Shown piece after piece: positions 50,454 through 58,955 of a DNA stretch of 64,000 nt (its first letter is position 1; every line of letters begins with the position of its first letter). The DNA is from Bacteroidota bacterium (GTDB lineage Bacteria; Bacteroidota; Bacteroidia; Cytophagales; Cyclobacteriaceae): NCBI GenBank assembly GCA_018267215.1, contig JAFDYX010000011.1:62001-126000 (forward strand). The letters are read 5' to 3'. Under the pieces are notes generated by a model. It was not told where the DNA came from and ran no database searches. It saw only the letters and a program-made list of their open reading frames with translations. The translations under genes were made by a program, and so were the position numbers.

Positions 50454-50644
50454 ACGGATTGGTTTTTAACGGTTGAAGTGGGTTGATCTTCTTCTAAAGG
50501 GAGCTCGCTCATTTTTTTGATATACTTTTTGTCGGCCGAAAATGCCCACCAGAGCAGGCACACGAAAAACAAAAAGAAAATGACGAAGGAGATCACCGGC
50601 CAGGTGGCGATGTGATCAATATGCTGCAATACATTCTTTTCCAT
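50450..50644 (-). CDS. ccoQ: CcoQ-type small cbb3 oxidase subunit
   Basis: A 64-residue protein with one membrane helix (VISFVIFFLFFVCLLWWAF) followed by a charged tail (SADKKYIKKMSELPLEED). Size, single helix and position between ccoNO and ccoP identify CcoQ, which stabilises the complex. It overlaps ccoP by 4 bp and follows ccoNO by 9 bp. Confidence 0.87.
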   Translation of the reverse strand: MEKNVLQHIDHIATWPVISFVIFFLFFVCLLWWAFSADKKYIKKMSELPLEEDQPTSTVKNQSV

Positions 50645-50653
50645 ACAATGATT

Positions 50654-52783
50654 TTATTTTTGTTCGGCTACTTTTTCGGCTTTGATATCTTGCCCCAGCC
50701 GTTGGAGGTAAGCAATGACAGCTATGATCTCCGCATCGCTGGGCGTTTCGATGCCATCAGCTTTTAAACTTCTGGCAATATCATCGGCTTGTTTGTGCAG
50801 GTCTTCGTTGGCAGTTGCTTCATAACCTTCTTCGTAAGGCACACCGATTTTGCGAAGTGCATTTATTTTTCCGGCTGTCAGGTCTGTATTGATAGTCTGC
50901 TCAAACAGCCAGGAGTAAGAGGGCATGATAGACCCGGTGCTGACGGCATCGGGTGCGAGCAGGTGATTGTAGTGCCATGAGTTAGAGTACTTGCCGCCTA
51001 CCCGCGCCAAGTCGGGGCCGGTGCGTTTTGATCCCCACAAAAACGGATGATCGTAAACAAACTCACCTGCTTTGGAGTATTCTCCATAGCGCTCGGTCTC
51101 TGCCCGGAACGGCCTGATCATCTGCGTGTGGCAGCTGACACAGCCTTCGCGTATGTAGATGTCGCGGCCATGCAGTTCGAGTGGCGAGTAGGGCTTCACG
51201 CTGCTGATGGTCGGCACGTTGGAGCGGATCAGGAAGGTGGGCACCATCTCAATAATTCCTCCGATCAAAATTGCTACCAGCGATAAAACTGTGAACAACA
51301 CAGGCTTGTGCTCCAGCACGCGGTGATGCCAGCCTCCTGAAGTGGCAGTGTATTCTTTTGCCAGCGGTGCTGCTTCGGCTTCTTCATTGGCAATGAAATT
51401 GCCGGCATACGCAGTTTTAATCAGATTGTAAGTCATGATGATCGTGCCGGTCAGGTAGAGTGTGCCGCCAATGGCGCGCAGCATGTGCAGCGGCAAGATG
51501 GATACGGTTGTCTCCAGAAAATTTTTGTACACAAGGAATCCGTCTGCGTTAAACTCCATCCACATCAGGCTTTGGGTAAGCCCCGATACATACATAGGCA
51601 GTGCATAGAAAATGATGCCGAGTGTGCCCAGCCAGAAATGTATGTTGGCTAACTTTCTGGAGTAGAGTGTAGTGCCCCACATTTTTGGAATAACCCAGTA
51701 GAGGATACCAAAAATCAGGAAGCCGTTCCAGCCCAGCGCGCCTAAGTGCACGTGCGCCACAATCCAGTCGGTAAAGTGGGCGATGGCATTAACATTTTTC
51801 AGCGAGAGCAGTGGTCCTTCTAAAGTTGCCATGCCATAAGCTGTGATGGCCACCACCATAAATTTTAAAACCGGATCTTCGCGCACACGATCCCACGCTC
51901 CGCGCAAGGTCATCAACCCGTTGAGCATACCGCCCCACGAAGGTGCGATGAGCATAATTGAAAACACCGTGCCTAACGATTGAGCCCAATCAGGAAGCGA
52001 AGTGTATAACAAGTGGTGCGGGCCTGCCCAGATGTAGATAAAAATCAAAGACCAAAAGTGGATGATGGAAAGCTTGTAAGAATAGACCGGCCTGTTGGCA
52101 GCCTTCGGCAAGAAATAATACATCATGCCCAGAAAAGGGGTGGTCAGGAAAAACGCCACGGCATTGTGCCCATACCACCATTGCACCAGCGCATCTTGCA
52201 CACCGGCATACCACGAGTAGCTTTTAAAAAATGTAACGGGTATCTCAAAAGAATTAACAATGTGCAGCACGGCTACTGTTACCCACGTGCCGATATAAAA
52301 CCAAATGGCTACATACATGTGGCGCTCTCTGCGTTTGATGATGGTGCCAAGCATATTAATGCCGAACAAAACCCATACGATGGTAATGGCCACGTCTATG
52401 GGCCACTCTAACTCGGCATATTCTTTTGAGGTGGTCATTCCCAATGGAAGGGTGATGGCTGCCGCCACGATAATCAGTTGCCAGCCCCAGAAGTGAACCC
52501 AACTCAGCAAGTCGCTGTACATGCGCGTTTTCAGCAGACGCTGCATCGAGTAGTATATCCCACCAAAAATGGCGTTGCCCACAAAGGCAAAGACGATAGC
52601 ATTGGTATGGAGTGGGCGGATGCGGCCAAACGTAGTGTACTGAAGATTGAAATTGAGAGCCGGGTAGAAAAGCTGAATGGCAGCCGTCAGCCCCACCAGC
52701 ATGCCCACCAGCCCGAAAATAACGGTGGCAATAAAAAACGCCTTTACAATCTTGTTGTCATAGTAGAATTTCTGTAGCTCCAT
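50654..52783 (-). CDS. ccoNO: Fused cbb3 oxidase subunits I and II (CcoN-CcoO)
   Basis: A 709-residue fusion. The first 480 residues are CcoN, about 12 membrane helices, with the heme ligand His in RPLHTNAIVFAFVG, the CuB region WWYGHNAVAFFLTTPFLGM with the crosslinked Tyr-equivalent, GPHHLLYTSLPDWAQ and the late FTDWIVAHVHLGALGWNG. A linker and membrane helix join it to CcoO (about 520-709), which carries REGCVSCHTQMIRP as its single heme c motif and LARVGGKYSNSWHYNHLLAP. The fusion is normal in Bacteroidota. It is the high-affinity terminal oxidase core used at low oxygen. It leads the ccoNO-Q-P-G-H-safE run. Confidence 0.96.
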   Translation of the reverse strand: MELQKFYYDNKIVKAFFIATVIFGLVGMLVGLTAAIQLFYPALNFNLQYTTFGRIRPLHTNAIVFAFVGNAIFGGIYYSMQRLLKTRMYSDLLSWVHFWGWQLIIVAAAITLPLGMTTSKEYAELEWPIDVAITIVWVLFGINMLGTIIKRRERHMYVAIWFYIGTWVTVAVLHIVNSFEIPVTFFKSYSWYAGVQDALVQWWYGHNAVAFFLTTPFLGMMYYFLPKAANRPVYSYKLSIIHFWSLIFIYIWAGPHHLLYTSLPDWAQSLGTVFSIMLIAPSWGGMLNGLMTLRGAWDRVREDPVLKFMVVAITAYGMATLEGPLLSLKNVNAIAHFTDWIVAHVHLGALGWNGFLIFGILYWVIPKMWGTTLYSRKLANIHFWLGTLGIIFYALPMYVSGLTQSLMWMEFNADGFLVYKNFLETTVSILPLHMLRAIGGTLYLTGTIIMTYNLIKTAYAGNFIANEEAEAAPLAKEYTATSGGWHHRVLEHKPVLFTVLSLVAILIGGIIEMVPTFLIRSNVPTISSVKPYSPLELHGRDIYIREGCVSCHTQMIRPFRAETERYGEYSKAGEFVYDHPFLWGSKRTGPDLARVGGKYSNSWHYNHLLAPDAVSTGSIMPSYSWLFEQTINTDLTAGKINALRKIGVPYEEGYEATANEDLHKQADDIARSLKADGIETPSDAEIIAVIAYLQRLGQDIKAEKVAEQK

Positions 52784-52815
52784 GGTTTTTGTGGGTTTTG
52801 AAACTTTTTAAGCGA

Positions 52816-52860
52816 TAAAAGTAAAATGAGCCGTAAACGAGCCGGCTGACAGATGTTTTG
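52816..52860 (-). promoter_or_regulatory. Possible ccoNO promoter with a degenerate CRP/FNR-like site
   Basis: On the minus strand a TACTTTTA box (plus 52816-52823), a 7-of-8 match to TAnnTTTG, lies about 33 bp before ccoNO. About 30 bp further up, the 14-mer CTGACAGATGTTTT (plus 52847-52860 region) matches 9 of 14 positions of the palindrome before usp-ccoI, at nearly the same distance from the box. This is suggestive only. Confidence 0.3.
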
Positions 52861-52931
52861 AAAAAGGATGATTTTTGTCAGGTAATTTGTAGCCATCTTT
52901 ACAGCATCATAAAAATATTCATTTTGCATTT

Positions 52932-53624
52932 ATGAAAACCTTTGTCAGCGATATTTCCAAAAAAGAATATTCGGCCAGCGAAAAAATTTCGGCCAAAACA
53001 ATACGGCCGTCTATTTTGGCTACCATCCAGAGAGAGAATCCCGCCTTTGATCTTTCATGCTATCTTTCCGTCAGCGAACTGAACAAGTTTCGCCAGAAAT
53101 ACATCGGAGATTATTTGATGCGCGAGATTGGCGAACTCAATGAACTGGAGCAAACTGTATTGGGAGCCTTAAAAGGTCACAACATCATTACCGATAAAGT
53201 AGAAGACGAGTGGGTGGACGAATACACGTTTGGCCAGAAAATGGCCGACAAGGTTGCCTCCTTTGGCGGGAGTTGGAAGTTTATACTTCTCTTTATCGGC
53301 TTCCTTCTTGTGTGGGTGGCGTTTAACACTTACCTCTATATTAATAGACCGTTTGATCCCTATCCGTTCATTTTACTAAACCTGATCTTGTCGTGCCTGG
53401 CAGCCTTGCAGGCGCCCGTGATCATGATGAGCCAAAACCGCCAGAATGAAAAAGACCGCGAGCGTGCCCGCAAAGATTATATGATCAACCTCAAATCTGA
53501 ATTAGAGATACGCATGGTGCACGAAAAATTAGATCACCTCATCATTCATCAGCAACACGAGATGCTCGAAATACAAAAAGTGCAGGTGGAAATGATGAAC
53601 GACATCATGACCCGCATGAAATAA
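52932..53624 (+). CDS. DUF1003 membrane protein
   Basis: A 230-residue protein. Its N-terminal half is soluble (SAKTIRPSILATIQRENPAFDLSCYLSVSELNKFRQ), followed by the DUF1003 core: FGQKMADKVASFGGSWKFILLFIGFLLVWVAFNTYL, PFDPYPFILLNLILSCLAALQAPVIMMSQNRQNEKDRERARKDY, then a C-terminal coiled coil. It has two membrane helices. The gene is on the plus strand between two minus-strand parts of the cbb3 cluster; its stop is 2 bp from the stop of ccoS::trHb. Function is unknown, and a role in oxidase use is not shown. Confidence 0.85.
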   Translation: MKTFVSDISKKEYSASEKISAKTIRPSILATIQRENPAFDLSCYLSVSELNKFRQKYIGDYLMREIGELNELEQTVLGALKGHNIITDKVEDEWVDEYTFGQKMADKVASFGGSWKFILLFIGFLLVWVAFNTYLYINRPFDPYPFILLNLILSCLAALQAPVIMMSQNRQNEKDRERARKDYMINLKSELEIRMVHEKLDHLIIHQQHEMLEIQKVQVEMMNDIMTRMK

Positions 53625-53626
53625 AT

Positions 53627-54142
53627 TCAGGTGATACCTAATTTATGCTGGAAGATTCCCGCTATGGATTGCGCCCGCATTTTTGCCTCGTCAGCTTTGG
53701 TGCCAGAAAAGTGACGATCTACTGTGGCTGTAAAAAGCGTCAGCCAACGCGTAAAGTGCTGCCGCTGGATGGGCAGGGGCTTGTGTTTCTGAAACGGGTT
53801 GCCATCGTACGATTGATCGCCCAGCAACATTGAAGACCAGAAGTTGTACATGGTCGGCAAGTGCGTAGGCCAGTCAACATGGCTGAAGACAGGCCCCAGC
53901 AAAGCATCGGCTTTCACATCATCATAAAATGCGTTGACCAGCGTCATCACATGCTGGCGCGTTTCAATATCGGTTAGTGCTTTTTTTGTCGGTTGGTTTT
54001 TCAATTCATTATCAAAAAGAATGCGCACCGATGGGGTGTAGGTATCTTCGTATTGCCCGCTCCGCACGCTCCAGAAAAAAATAAATAAAAAAATCACCGC
54101 GATAACAAGGCTGATCAGGATAAGGCCTACAATAATGTTCAT
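53627..54142 (-). CDS. CcoS fused to a group III truncated hemoglobin
   Basis: A 171-residue fusion. Residues 1-45 are CcoS, the small cbb3 maturation protein: one membrane helix (IIVGLILISLVIAVIFLFIFF) and the conserved WSVRSGQYEDTYTPSVRILFD tail. After about 12 linker residues comes a complete group III truncated hemoglobin (about 57-168). It keeps TyrB10 (Tyr73 in AFYDDVKAD), the proximal HisF8 (His120 in PFQKHKPLP) and TrpG8 (Trp133 in FTRWLTLF), and the family stretch LLGPVFSHVDWPTHLPTMYNFWSSMLLGDQ. The globin would be held at the cytoplasmic side of the membrane beside the oxidase machinery. It overlaps ccoI by 4 bp. Both halves are well matched; oxygen or NO chemistry is inference. Confidence 0.9.
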   Translation of the reverse strand: MNIIVGLILISLVIAVIFLFIFFWSVRSGQYEDTYTPSVRILFDNELKNQPTKKALTDIETRQHVMTLVNAFYDDVKADALLGPVFSHVDWPTHLPTMYNFWSSMLLGDQSYDGNPFQKHKPLPIQRQHFTRWLTLFTATVDRHFSGTKADEAKMRAQSIAGIFQHKLGIT

Positions 54143-56535
54143 GCCAATTTTCTTTTGGCTACAAAGTTAATGGCCAGTGTGGAGAAGCCCACTACGCTGA
54201 TGCTGCTCAGGGGCATCAGGATAGCGGCTACCAGCGGTGTGAGGTGGCCGCTCACGGCAACTGTCAGGGCAATGGCATTGTAAAAAAATGAAATGATGAA
54301 AGCTGTCTTTAAAATAACAATAGATGATTTGGCCATCCGCATAAACTTATCCAACTGCCCGAGTTGGCTGCCTTCTAAAATTCCATCGCAGGCAGGCGAA
54401 AAAACACCAGCCCGGTCGGTGATGGCTATGCCCACATCGCTTTGCTTCAGTGCGCCCGAGTCGTTCAGTCCATCACCCACCATCATCACGGTTTTTCCGT
54501 TTTGCTGAAGGTTGTGGATGTATGCCAGCTTGTCGTGCGGACTTTGATGAAAGAAAAATAGGGTGGAGGGCGCAAACAATTTTCGCAGTTCATGCGACTG
54601 TGTTTCTTTGTCGCCCGAAAGCAGCGCATCTATTTGGCTGCCCAGGGCATCAATCATGCGCTTGATGTTGGAGCGCACCGCAGTGGGGATCAAAAAATAA
54701 CCGATTACCTCACCATTCATCGAAACAAAAACTTGCGAGCCATTCAGGTTATCAGCTGAAGAGGCACCAACATAAGCAGACGACCCGATGCGATAATGTT
54801 GCCCACCTACAACACCTTCAATTCCGCTGCCGGGAATTTCTTTAAAATCTGAAATCTTTTTGGATGTACCCATCCCCAAAGATTGAGCAATCATGGTGCT
54901 GAGCGGGTGCGAGGAGGCGCTGGTCAGCGTACTGATGGCCTGGCGCTCTTCGTCCGTCAGTTTTCCAACAAACTCCACCGTAGGCTTTTCGCCATGGGTT
55001 ACGGTTCCGGTTTTATCGAGCACCACCGTGTTAACGGCCGCGAGGCGCTCCACCACATCTGCGTTTTTCAGGTAAAGTTTATGCTTGCCAAAAACACGCA
55101 GCACATTGCCAAAAGTAAATGGAGCAGCTAACGCCAGCGCGCAAGGGCACGCCACCATCAGCACGGAAGTGAGCACCAGCCACATACGTGCCGGAGTTGC
55201 GATTTGCCAATACACGGCTGTCAGAAGCGCCACGCCCATAACAATCCATGTAAAACGTCTGGCAGCCCGGTCAATCATTTTTTTGTAACGGCTTTCATTT
55301 ACTTTTCCAAATGCTGGGTTATTCCACAAGCTGGTCAGGTGACTTTGCGAAACTGATTTTTCTACCACCAATTTTACAGGCTGGCCGATGAGCCGCCCAC
55401 CGGCATAAACCAAATCATCTGCATTGGCTTTTACCGGCCGCGACTCGCCCGTTACAAAACTGTAATCAATAAATGCTCCGGCTCCCACCAGCCTGCTGTC
55501 GGCAGGAACAATTTCCATGTTGCGCAACTGAATCAAGTCGCCCGGAACTAGTTGATAAATTACAACTGATTTCCATTCAGTATTTTCTTTTCGCTGTACG
55601 GCCAATGGAAAATACGATTTAAAGTCGCGGTCGAAAGCCAGGCTTTCATACGTTTTGCTTTGAAACCAGCGGCCTATCAATAAAAAGAAAACTAATCCCG
55701 CGAAGGAATCAAAATAACCCGGCCCTGTGTGGCTGATGATGTCGTACGCGCTGCGAAAAAATAGAGCGATGAGGCCTGCGGCAATAGGCACATCTATGTT
55801 GATTTGTTTTTGCTTGAAACTTTTGATGGCTGACATCAGGTAGTCGGTGCTGCTGTATAGAAAAACCGGAAGGGCAAACAACAGGTTGAGCCATGAGAAA
55901 GTGCGGTTTAAAAAAATATCAGTTTGCGAAATACCCAGATACTCGGGAAAGCTAAAGAGCATGATGTTACCAAAACAAAAGCCGGCCACCGCCAACTTCA
56001 GCACTAAGGATTTGTTGCCGGGTTGTTTGGCTTCTGCCGCATCATCTAGTGTAATATGCGGGGCATAGCCCAGCGAGTGAAGCAGAGAAGCAATCTGGCT
56101 CAGTTTACTTTGAGCCGGATTGAAATCAATGGTTACACTTTTTTTGGCAAAGTTTGTTTCCGCACGAAGGATGCCCGCATCCATCTTCTGTAAATTTTCC
56201 AACAGCCAGATGCACGACACACAATGAATTCCGGGAATGGAAAATGTGATGCGTGCAAATTGGTCGGAGTCAAACGAAAGCAGTTTTTGGCGGATAGCTC
56301 TTTCATCGAGGTATAAAAAATTTTCGTCCGTACGCTGGCGTTGCGAGCGGCCCGGCTGCCTGTCGAGCTGATAATATTGGCACAGATTGTTGGCGTTCAA
56401 TATTTCGTAAACGGTTTGGCAGCCCTGGCAACAAAAAGCTTTTTCGGCCAGCCAGTATTTTTCATCGCACGGCTGCCCACAATGGTAACACAGTATGTCG
56501 GCTTGTGTCTTTTCTTCAACGGCTTCCCAACTCAT
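54139..56535 (-). CDS. ccoI: CcoI (FixI) copper-translocating P1B-type ATPase
   Basis: A 798-residue heavy-metal ATPase. The N-terminus has a Cys-rich CYHCGQPCDEKYW and FCCQGCQTVYEIL domain, followed by an HMA domain with GIHCVSCIWLLENL. The P-type core has the TGE-like FVTGESRPVKA, the CPC ion-pathway motif in MVACPCALALAAP, the phosphorylation site VLDKTGTVTHG, HP in SSHPLS, and MVGDGLNDSGALKQSDVGIA. CcoI supplies copper to the cbb3 CuB centre. It starts 4 bp inside the end of usp and ends 4 bp into ccoS::trHb, so all three are translationally coupled. Confidence 0.95.
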   Translation of the reverse strand: MSWEAVEEKTQADILCYHCGQPCDEKYWLAEKAFCCQGCQTVYEILNANNLCQYYQLDRQPGRSQRQRTDENFLYLDERAIRQKLLSFDSDQFARITFSIPGIHCVSCIWLLENLQKMDAGILRAETNFAKKSVTIDFNPAQSKLSQIASLLHSLGYAPHITLDDAAEAKQPGNKSLVLKLAVAGFCFGNIMLFSFPEYLGISQTDIFLNRTFSWLNLLFALPVFLYSSTDYLMSAIKSFKQKQINIDVPIAAGLIALFFRSAYDIISHTGPGYFDSFAGLVFFLLIGRWFQSKTYESLAFDRDFKSYFPLAVQRKENTEWKSVVIYQLVPGDLIQLRNMEIVPADSRLVGAGAFIDYSFVTGESRPVKANADDLVYAGGRLIGQPVKLVVEKSVSQSHLTSLWNNPAFGKVNESRYKKMIDRAARRFTWIVMGVALLTAVYWQIATPARMWLVLTSVLMVACPCALALAAPFTFGNVLRVFGKHKLYLKNADVVERLAAVNTVVLDKTGTVTHGEKPTVEFVGKLTDEERQAISTLTSASSHPLSTMIAQSLGMGTSKKISDFKEIPGSGIEGVVGGQHYRIGSSAYVGASSADNLNGSQVFVSMNGEVIGYFLIPTAVRSNIKRMIDALGSQIDALLSGDKETQSHELRKLFAPSTLFFFHQSPHDKLAYIHNLQQNGKTVMMVGDGLNDSGALKQSDVGIAITDRAGVFSPACDGILEGSQLGQLDKFMRMAKSSIVILKTAFIISFFYNAIALTVAVSGHLTPLVAAILMPLSSISVVGFSTLAINFVAKRKLA

Positions 56536-57392
56536 TTGGCTTTGGCAGATTCATTTTTTAAAGAGTAAGTCCATACCAAACTGTCGGTGTGGTTTACCAC
56601 ATCTTCGGCTACGCTGGCATTAAACAAGTGGGCTAACCCGGTGCGGCCGTGGGTGCCGAGGGCAATCAGGTCGCCATTTACCCGGTTGGTAAATTCGATG
56701 ATGCCCTGCTGCTTGGAGAGATGGTTGAAAATATGAAGCGTGCAGTGAGCGAACATAAACCGTTTGGCAAAGGCTTCGAGCCGTTGCCACGTCAGCGTAT
56801 CTATTTGAAAATCGCTGGGCGTGTTGATCCAGACAATGTGCAGGTTAGCGTGAAAAGTATTTTGCAATTCTTTTACCCGCGCCACCAGATCGTCCTGATG
56901 CTCTACGTTCAGGTCGTTGGGGAAAACGATGTTTTTGATGGGACGCGAACTATTTTTTTTCACCACCATTACCGGCACGGGCGATTGCCTGACGATGCGC
57001 TCGGCATTGCTGCCGATTAAATATTCTTTGACGCCACTGGCTCCGGTGGAGCCCATCACCACCATATCGGCTTTCTTTTCGGCCACTTGTTCTAAAATAA
57101 CAGAAGCTACCGAGCCGTACCTGATTTCGTGCGACACCGTAATTTCTTTTTCGCTGTTCTTCTTGGCCAGCGCAGTAAATTCTTTTTCGGCTTTGGCCTT
57201 CATGTCGCGCATCAGCTCTTCCTCAAAATTGAGCGTGGGCATCAGCATGGTGTCTTGCATGAGCGGAGGCTCAATCACGTGCAGGAGGTAAACCGTTCCG
57301 CCCGGTTTTGCCGCCAGCGACAGCGCTTGATGGTAGGCATCAATGGCGGCTTTAGAAAAATCGCAGGGAACCAATATCTTTTTCATCTTCAT
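56532..57392 (-). CDS. Tandem universal stress protein heading the ccoI operon
   Basis: A 286-residue protein made of two UspA domains. The first, about residues 1-145 (MKMKKILVPCDFSKAAIDAYHQALSLA), includes VVMGSTGASGVKEYLIGSNAERIVRQSPVPVMVV, a complete G-x2-G-x9-G-S ATP-binding loop. The second, about 150-286 (KNIVFPNDLNVEHQDDLVARVKELQ), has ALGTHGRTGLAHLFNASVAEDVV, also matching the loop pattern. Universal stress proteins often accompany low-oxygen regulons; its position ahead of ccoI links it with cbb3 biogenesis. The start is one of two nearby ATGs (57392 or 57386). Confidence 0.85.
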   Translation of the reverse strand: MKMKKILVPCDFSKAAIDAYHQALSLAAKPGGTVYLLHVIEPPLMQDTMLMPTLNFEEELMRDMKAKAEKEFTALAKKNSEKEITVSHEIRYGSVASVILEQVAEKKADMVVMGSTGASGVKEYLIGSNAERIVRQSPVPVMVVKKNSSRPIKNIVFPNDLNVEHQDDLVARVKELQNTFHANLHIVWINTPSDFQIDTLTWQRLEAFAKRFMFAHCTLHIFNHLSKQQGIIEFTNRVNGDLIALGTHGRTGLAHLFNASVAEDVVNHTDSLVWTYSLKNESAKAK

Positions 57393-57417
57393 GAAATTTA
57401 ATCATTGTCTTTCAATC

Positions 57418-57461
57418 CAAAGTTATGGAGGCAAAGAAAATATCTGTTTGACTGATGTCAA
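57418..57461 (-). promoter_or_regulatory. usp-ccoI promoter with CRP/FNR-like palindrome
   Basis: On the minus strand, TAACTTTG (plus 57418-57425) is a full match to the -7 box. A perfect palindrome TTGAC-TGAT-GTCAA at 57448-57461 is centred about 41 bp upstream of the inferred start site. No -33 TTTG is present at normal spacing. That is the layout of class II CRP/FNR-activated promoters, where an activator replaces the -33/-35 element. Confidence 0.6.
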
Positions 57462-57523
57462 TATACATCCTGATTAATATCATTTTTTAAGATATTGAAC
57501 AGAATTTGTTTAATGTTGTTTTT

Positions 57524-58921
57524 ATGGATGTAAACGTAAAATTTTTGGGCGCTACGGGCACTGTTACCGGCTCGCGTTATTTGTTGACCATCGGTGATTT
57601 TCGCTTGTTGTTCGACTGTGGATTGTTTCAGGGGCTGAAAGAACTACGTCTGCGCAACTGGGATGAATTTCCGGTTGACCCGAAATCCATCCATGCCGTG
57701 GTGATCAGCCATGCCCACATAGACCACACCGGCTATTTGCCGCGTTTGGTGAAAGAAGGATTTCAAGGCCCAATTTATTGCACTCCGCCCACGGCCGACT
57801 TAATGGAACTGATGCTGCTGGACTCCGCCAAACTGCAGGAAGAAGAAGCGCTCTTTGCCAAAAAGCAGGGCTACTCCAAACATGCCGACCCGCAGCCGCT
57901 GTACGACACGGAAGATGCCCAACGTGTTTTCCCGCTCTTGCAGATACACGATATCAACCAGCCCATTAAACTCCACGATACAGTAGAAATTATTTTTCGC
58001 TATGCCGGCCATTTGCTGGGCGCGGCCATCACCGAAGTTTTTGTGAAAGGAAAATCGCAGACAAAAAAAATTATTTTTTCGGGCGACTTAGGCCGTTATC
58101 ACGATGCTATGCTGAGCGAGCCGGCAGCGATTCAAGATACAGATGTGTTGTTTATCGAATCAACGTACGGAAACAAAAGCAACCCACCGGGCGAACCTGA
58201 CAAAGAACTGGAGCGCATCACTAACGATACATTTCAACGCGGAGGCGTGCTGCTCATTCCGGCTTTTGCCGTAGGGCGCACACAAGCACTGTTATACTTT
58301 TTTCACCAGCTCATCAAAGAAAAACGAATCCCCGATGTGCCCGTGTATATTGACAGCCCCATGGCCATTTCTGCCACATACCTTTATTATCGGCACCCCA
58401 ATTACCACCGGGTTAAATTTGGCAACACCGATTTTGCCCAGACCATGGAAACCAATATGCTGGTGTTCGTAAAAACATCCGAGCACTCTAAACAACTGAA
58501 CAAGATCAAAACCAACGCGATCATTATTTCATCCAGCGGCATGATGACAGGCGGACGGATTTTACATCACCTGTATCACCGGCTGCGGAACGAAAAAGAT
58601 ACGGTGCTGGTTTCCGGCTATCAGGCCGTGGGCACACGCGGCAGAAAGTTGGTAGATCGCGAGCCTGCCATTAGTATTTTTGGAGAAGAAGTGCCCGTTA
58701 ATTGTAAAGTAGAGAACATGACTTCGCTGTCGGGCCATGCCGACCGCGAAGAGTTGTTCCGGTGGATGAAAAATTTTAAGTCGCGCCCCAAAATAACATT
58801 TACCGTTCATGGAGAAGACCCCGACTTGTCGCTGTATGCGCAGGCTATCCGCAACGAGTTGGACTGGAACGTAACCGTGCCAAATTATTTAGAGTCGGTT
58901 AGTTTGTTTAAGGGGATATAA
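57524..58921 (+). CDS. Metallo-beta-lactamase/beta-CASP hydrolase (RNA-processing type)
   Basis: A 465-residue enzyme. The MBL core has FLGATGTVTGSRYLL, the zinc motif SHAHIDHTGYLPRL, a later His in YAGHLLGAAI, and the ESTYGNKS strand with its Asp/Glu. The beta-CASP cap and RNA-specificity domain follow, with PAFAVGRTQALLYFFHQL, IISSSGMMTGGRILHHLY and SLSGHADREELFRWM. The family includes CPSF-73-like RNases. The ATG at 57524 is favoured over a TTG at 57506. It is divergent from the usp-ccoI operon and alone on its strand. Confidence 0.9.
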   Translation: MDVNVKFLGATGTVTGSRYLLTIGDFRLLFDCGLFQGLKELRLRNWDEFPVDPKSIHAVVISHAHIDHTGYLPRLVKEGFQGPIYCTPPTADLMELMLLDSAKLQEEEALFAKKQGYSKHADPQPLYDTEDAQRVFPLLQIHDINQPIKLHDTVEIIFRYAGHLLGAAITEVFVKGKSQTKKIIFSGDLGRYHDAMLSEPAAIQDTDVLFIESTYGNKSNPPGEPDKELERITNDTFQRGGVLLIPAFAVGRTQALLYFFHQLIKEKRIPDVPVYIDSPMAISATYLYYRHPNYHRVKFGNTDFAQTMETNMLVFVKTSEHSKQLNKIKTNAIIISSSGMMTGGRILHHLYHRLRNEKDTVLVSGYQAVGTRGRKLVDREPAISIFGEEVPVNCKVENMTSLSGHADREELFRWMKNFKSRPKITFTVHGEDPDLSLYAQAIRNELDWNVTVPNYLESVSLFKGI

Positions 58922-58955
58922 AATCTCGTGTAGGTTTTGACTCGTCAAGTTTAGC

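Noticed and set aside
50654..52783. CcoN-CcoO fusion as a novelty
   Set aside because: The fused subunit is the usual form in Bacteroidota, so it supports the taxonomic placement rather than being new.
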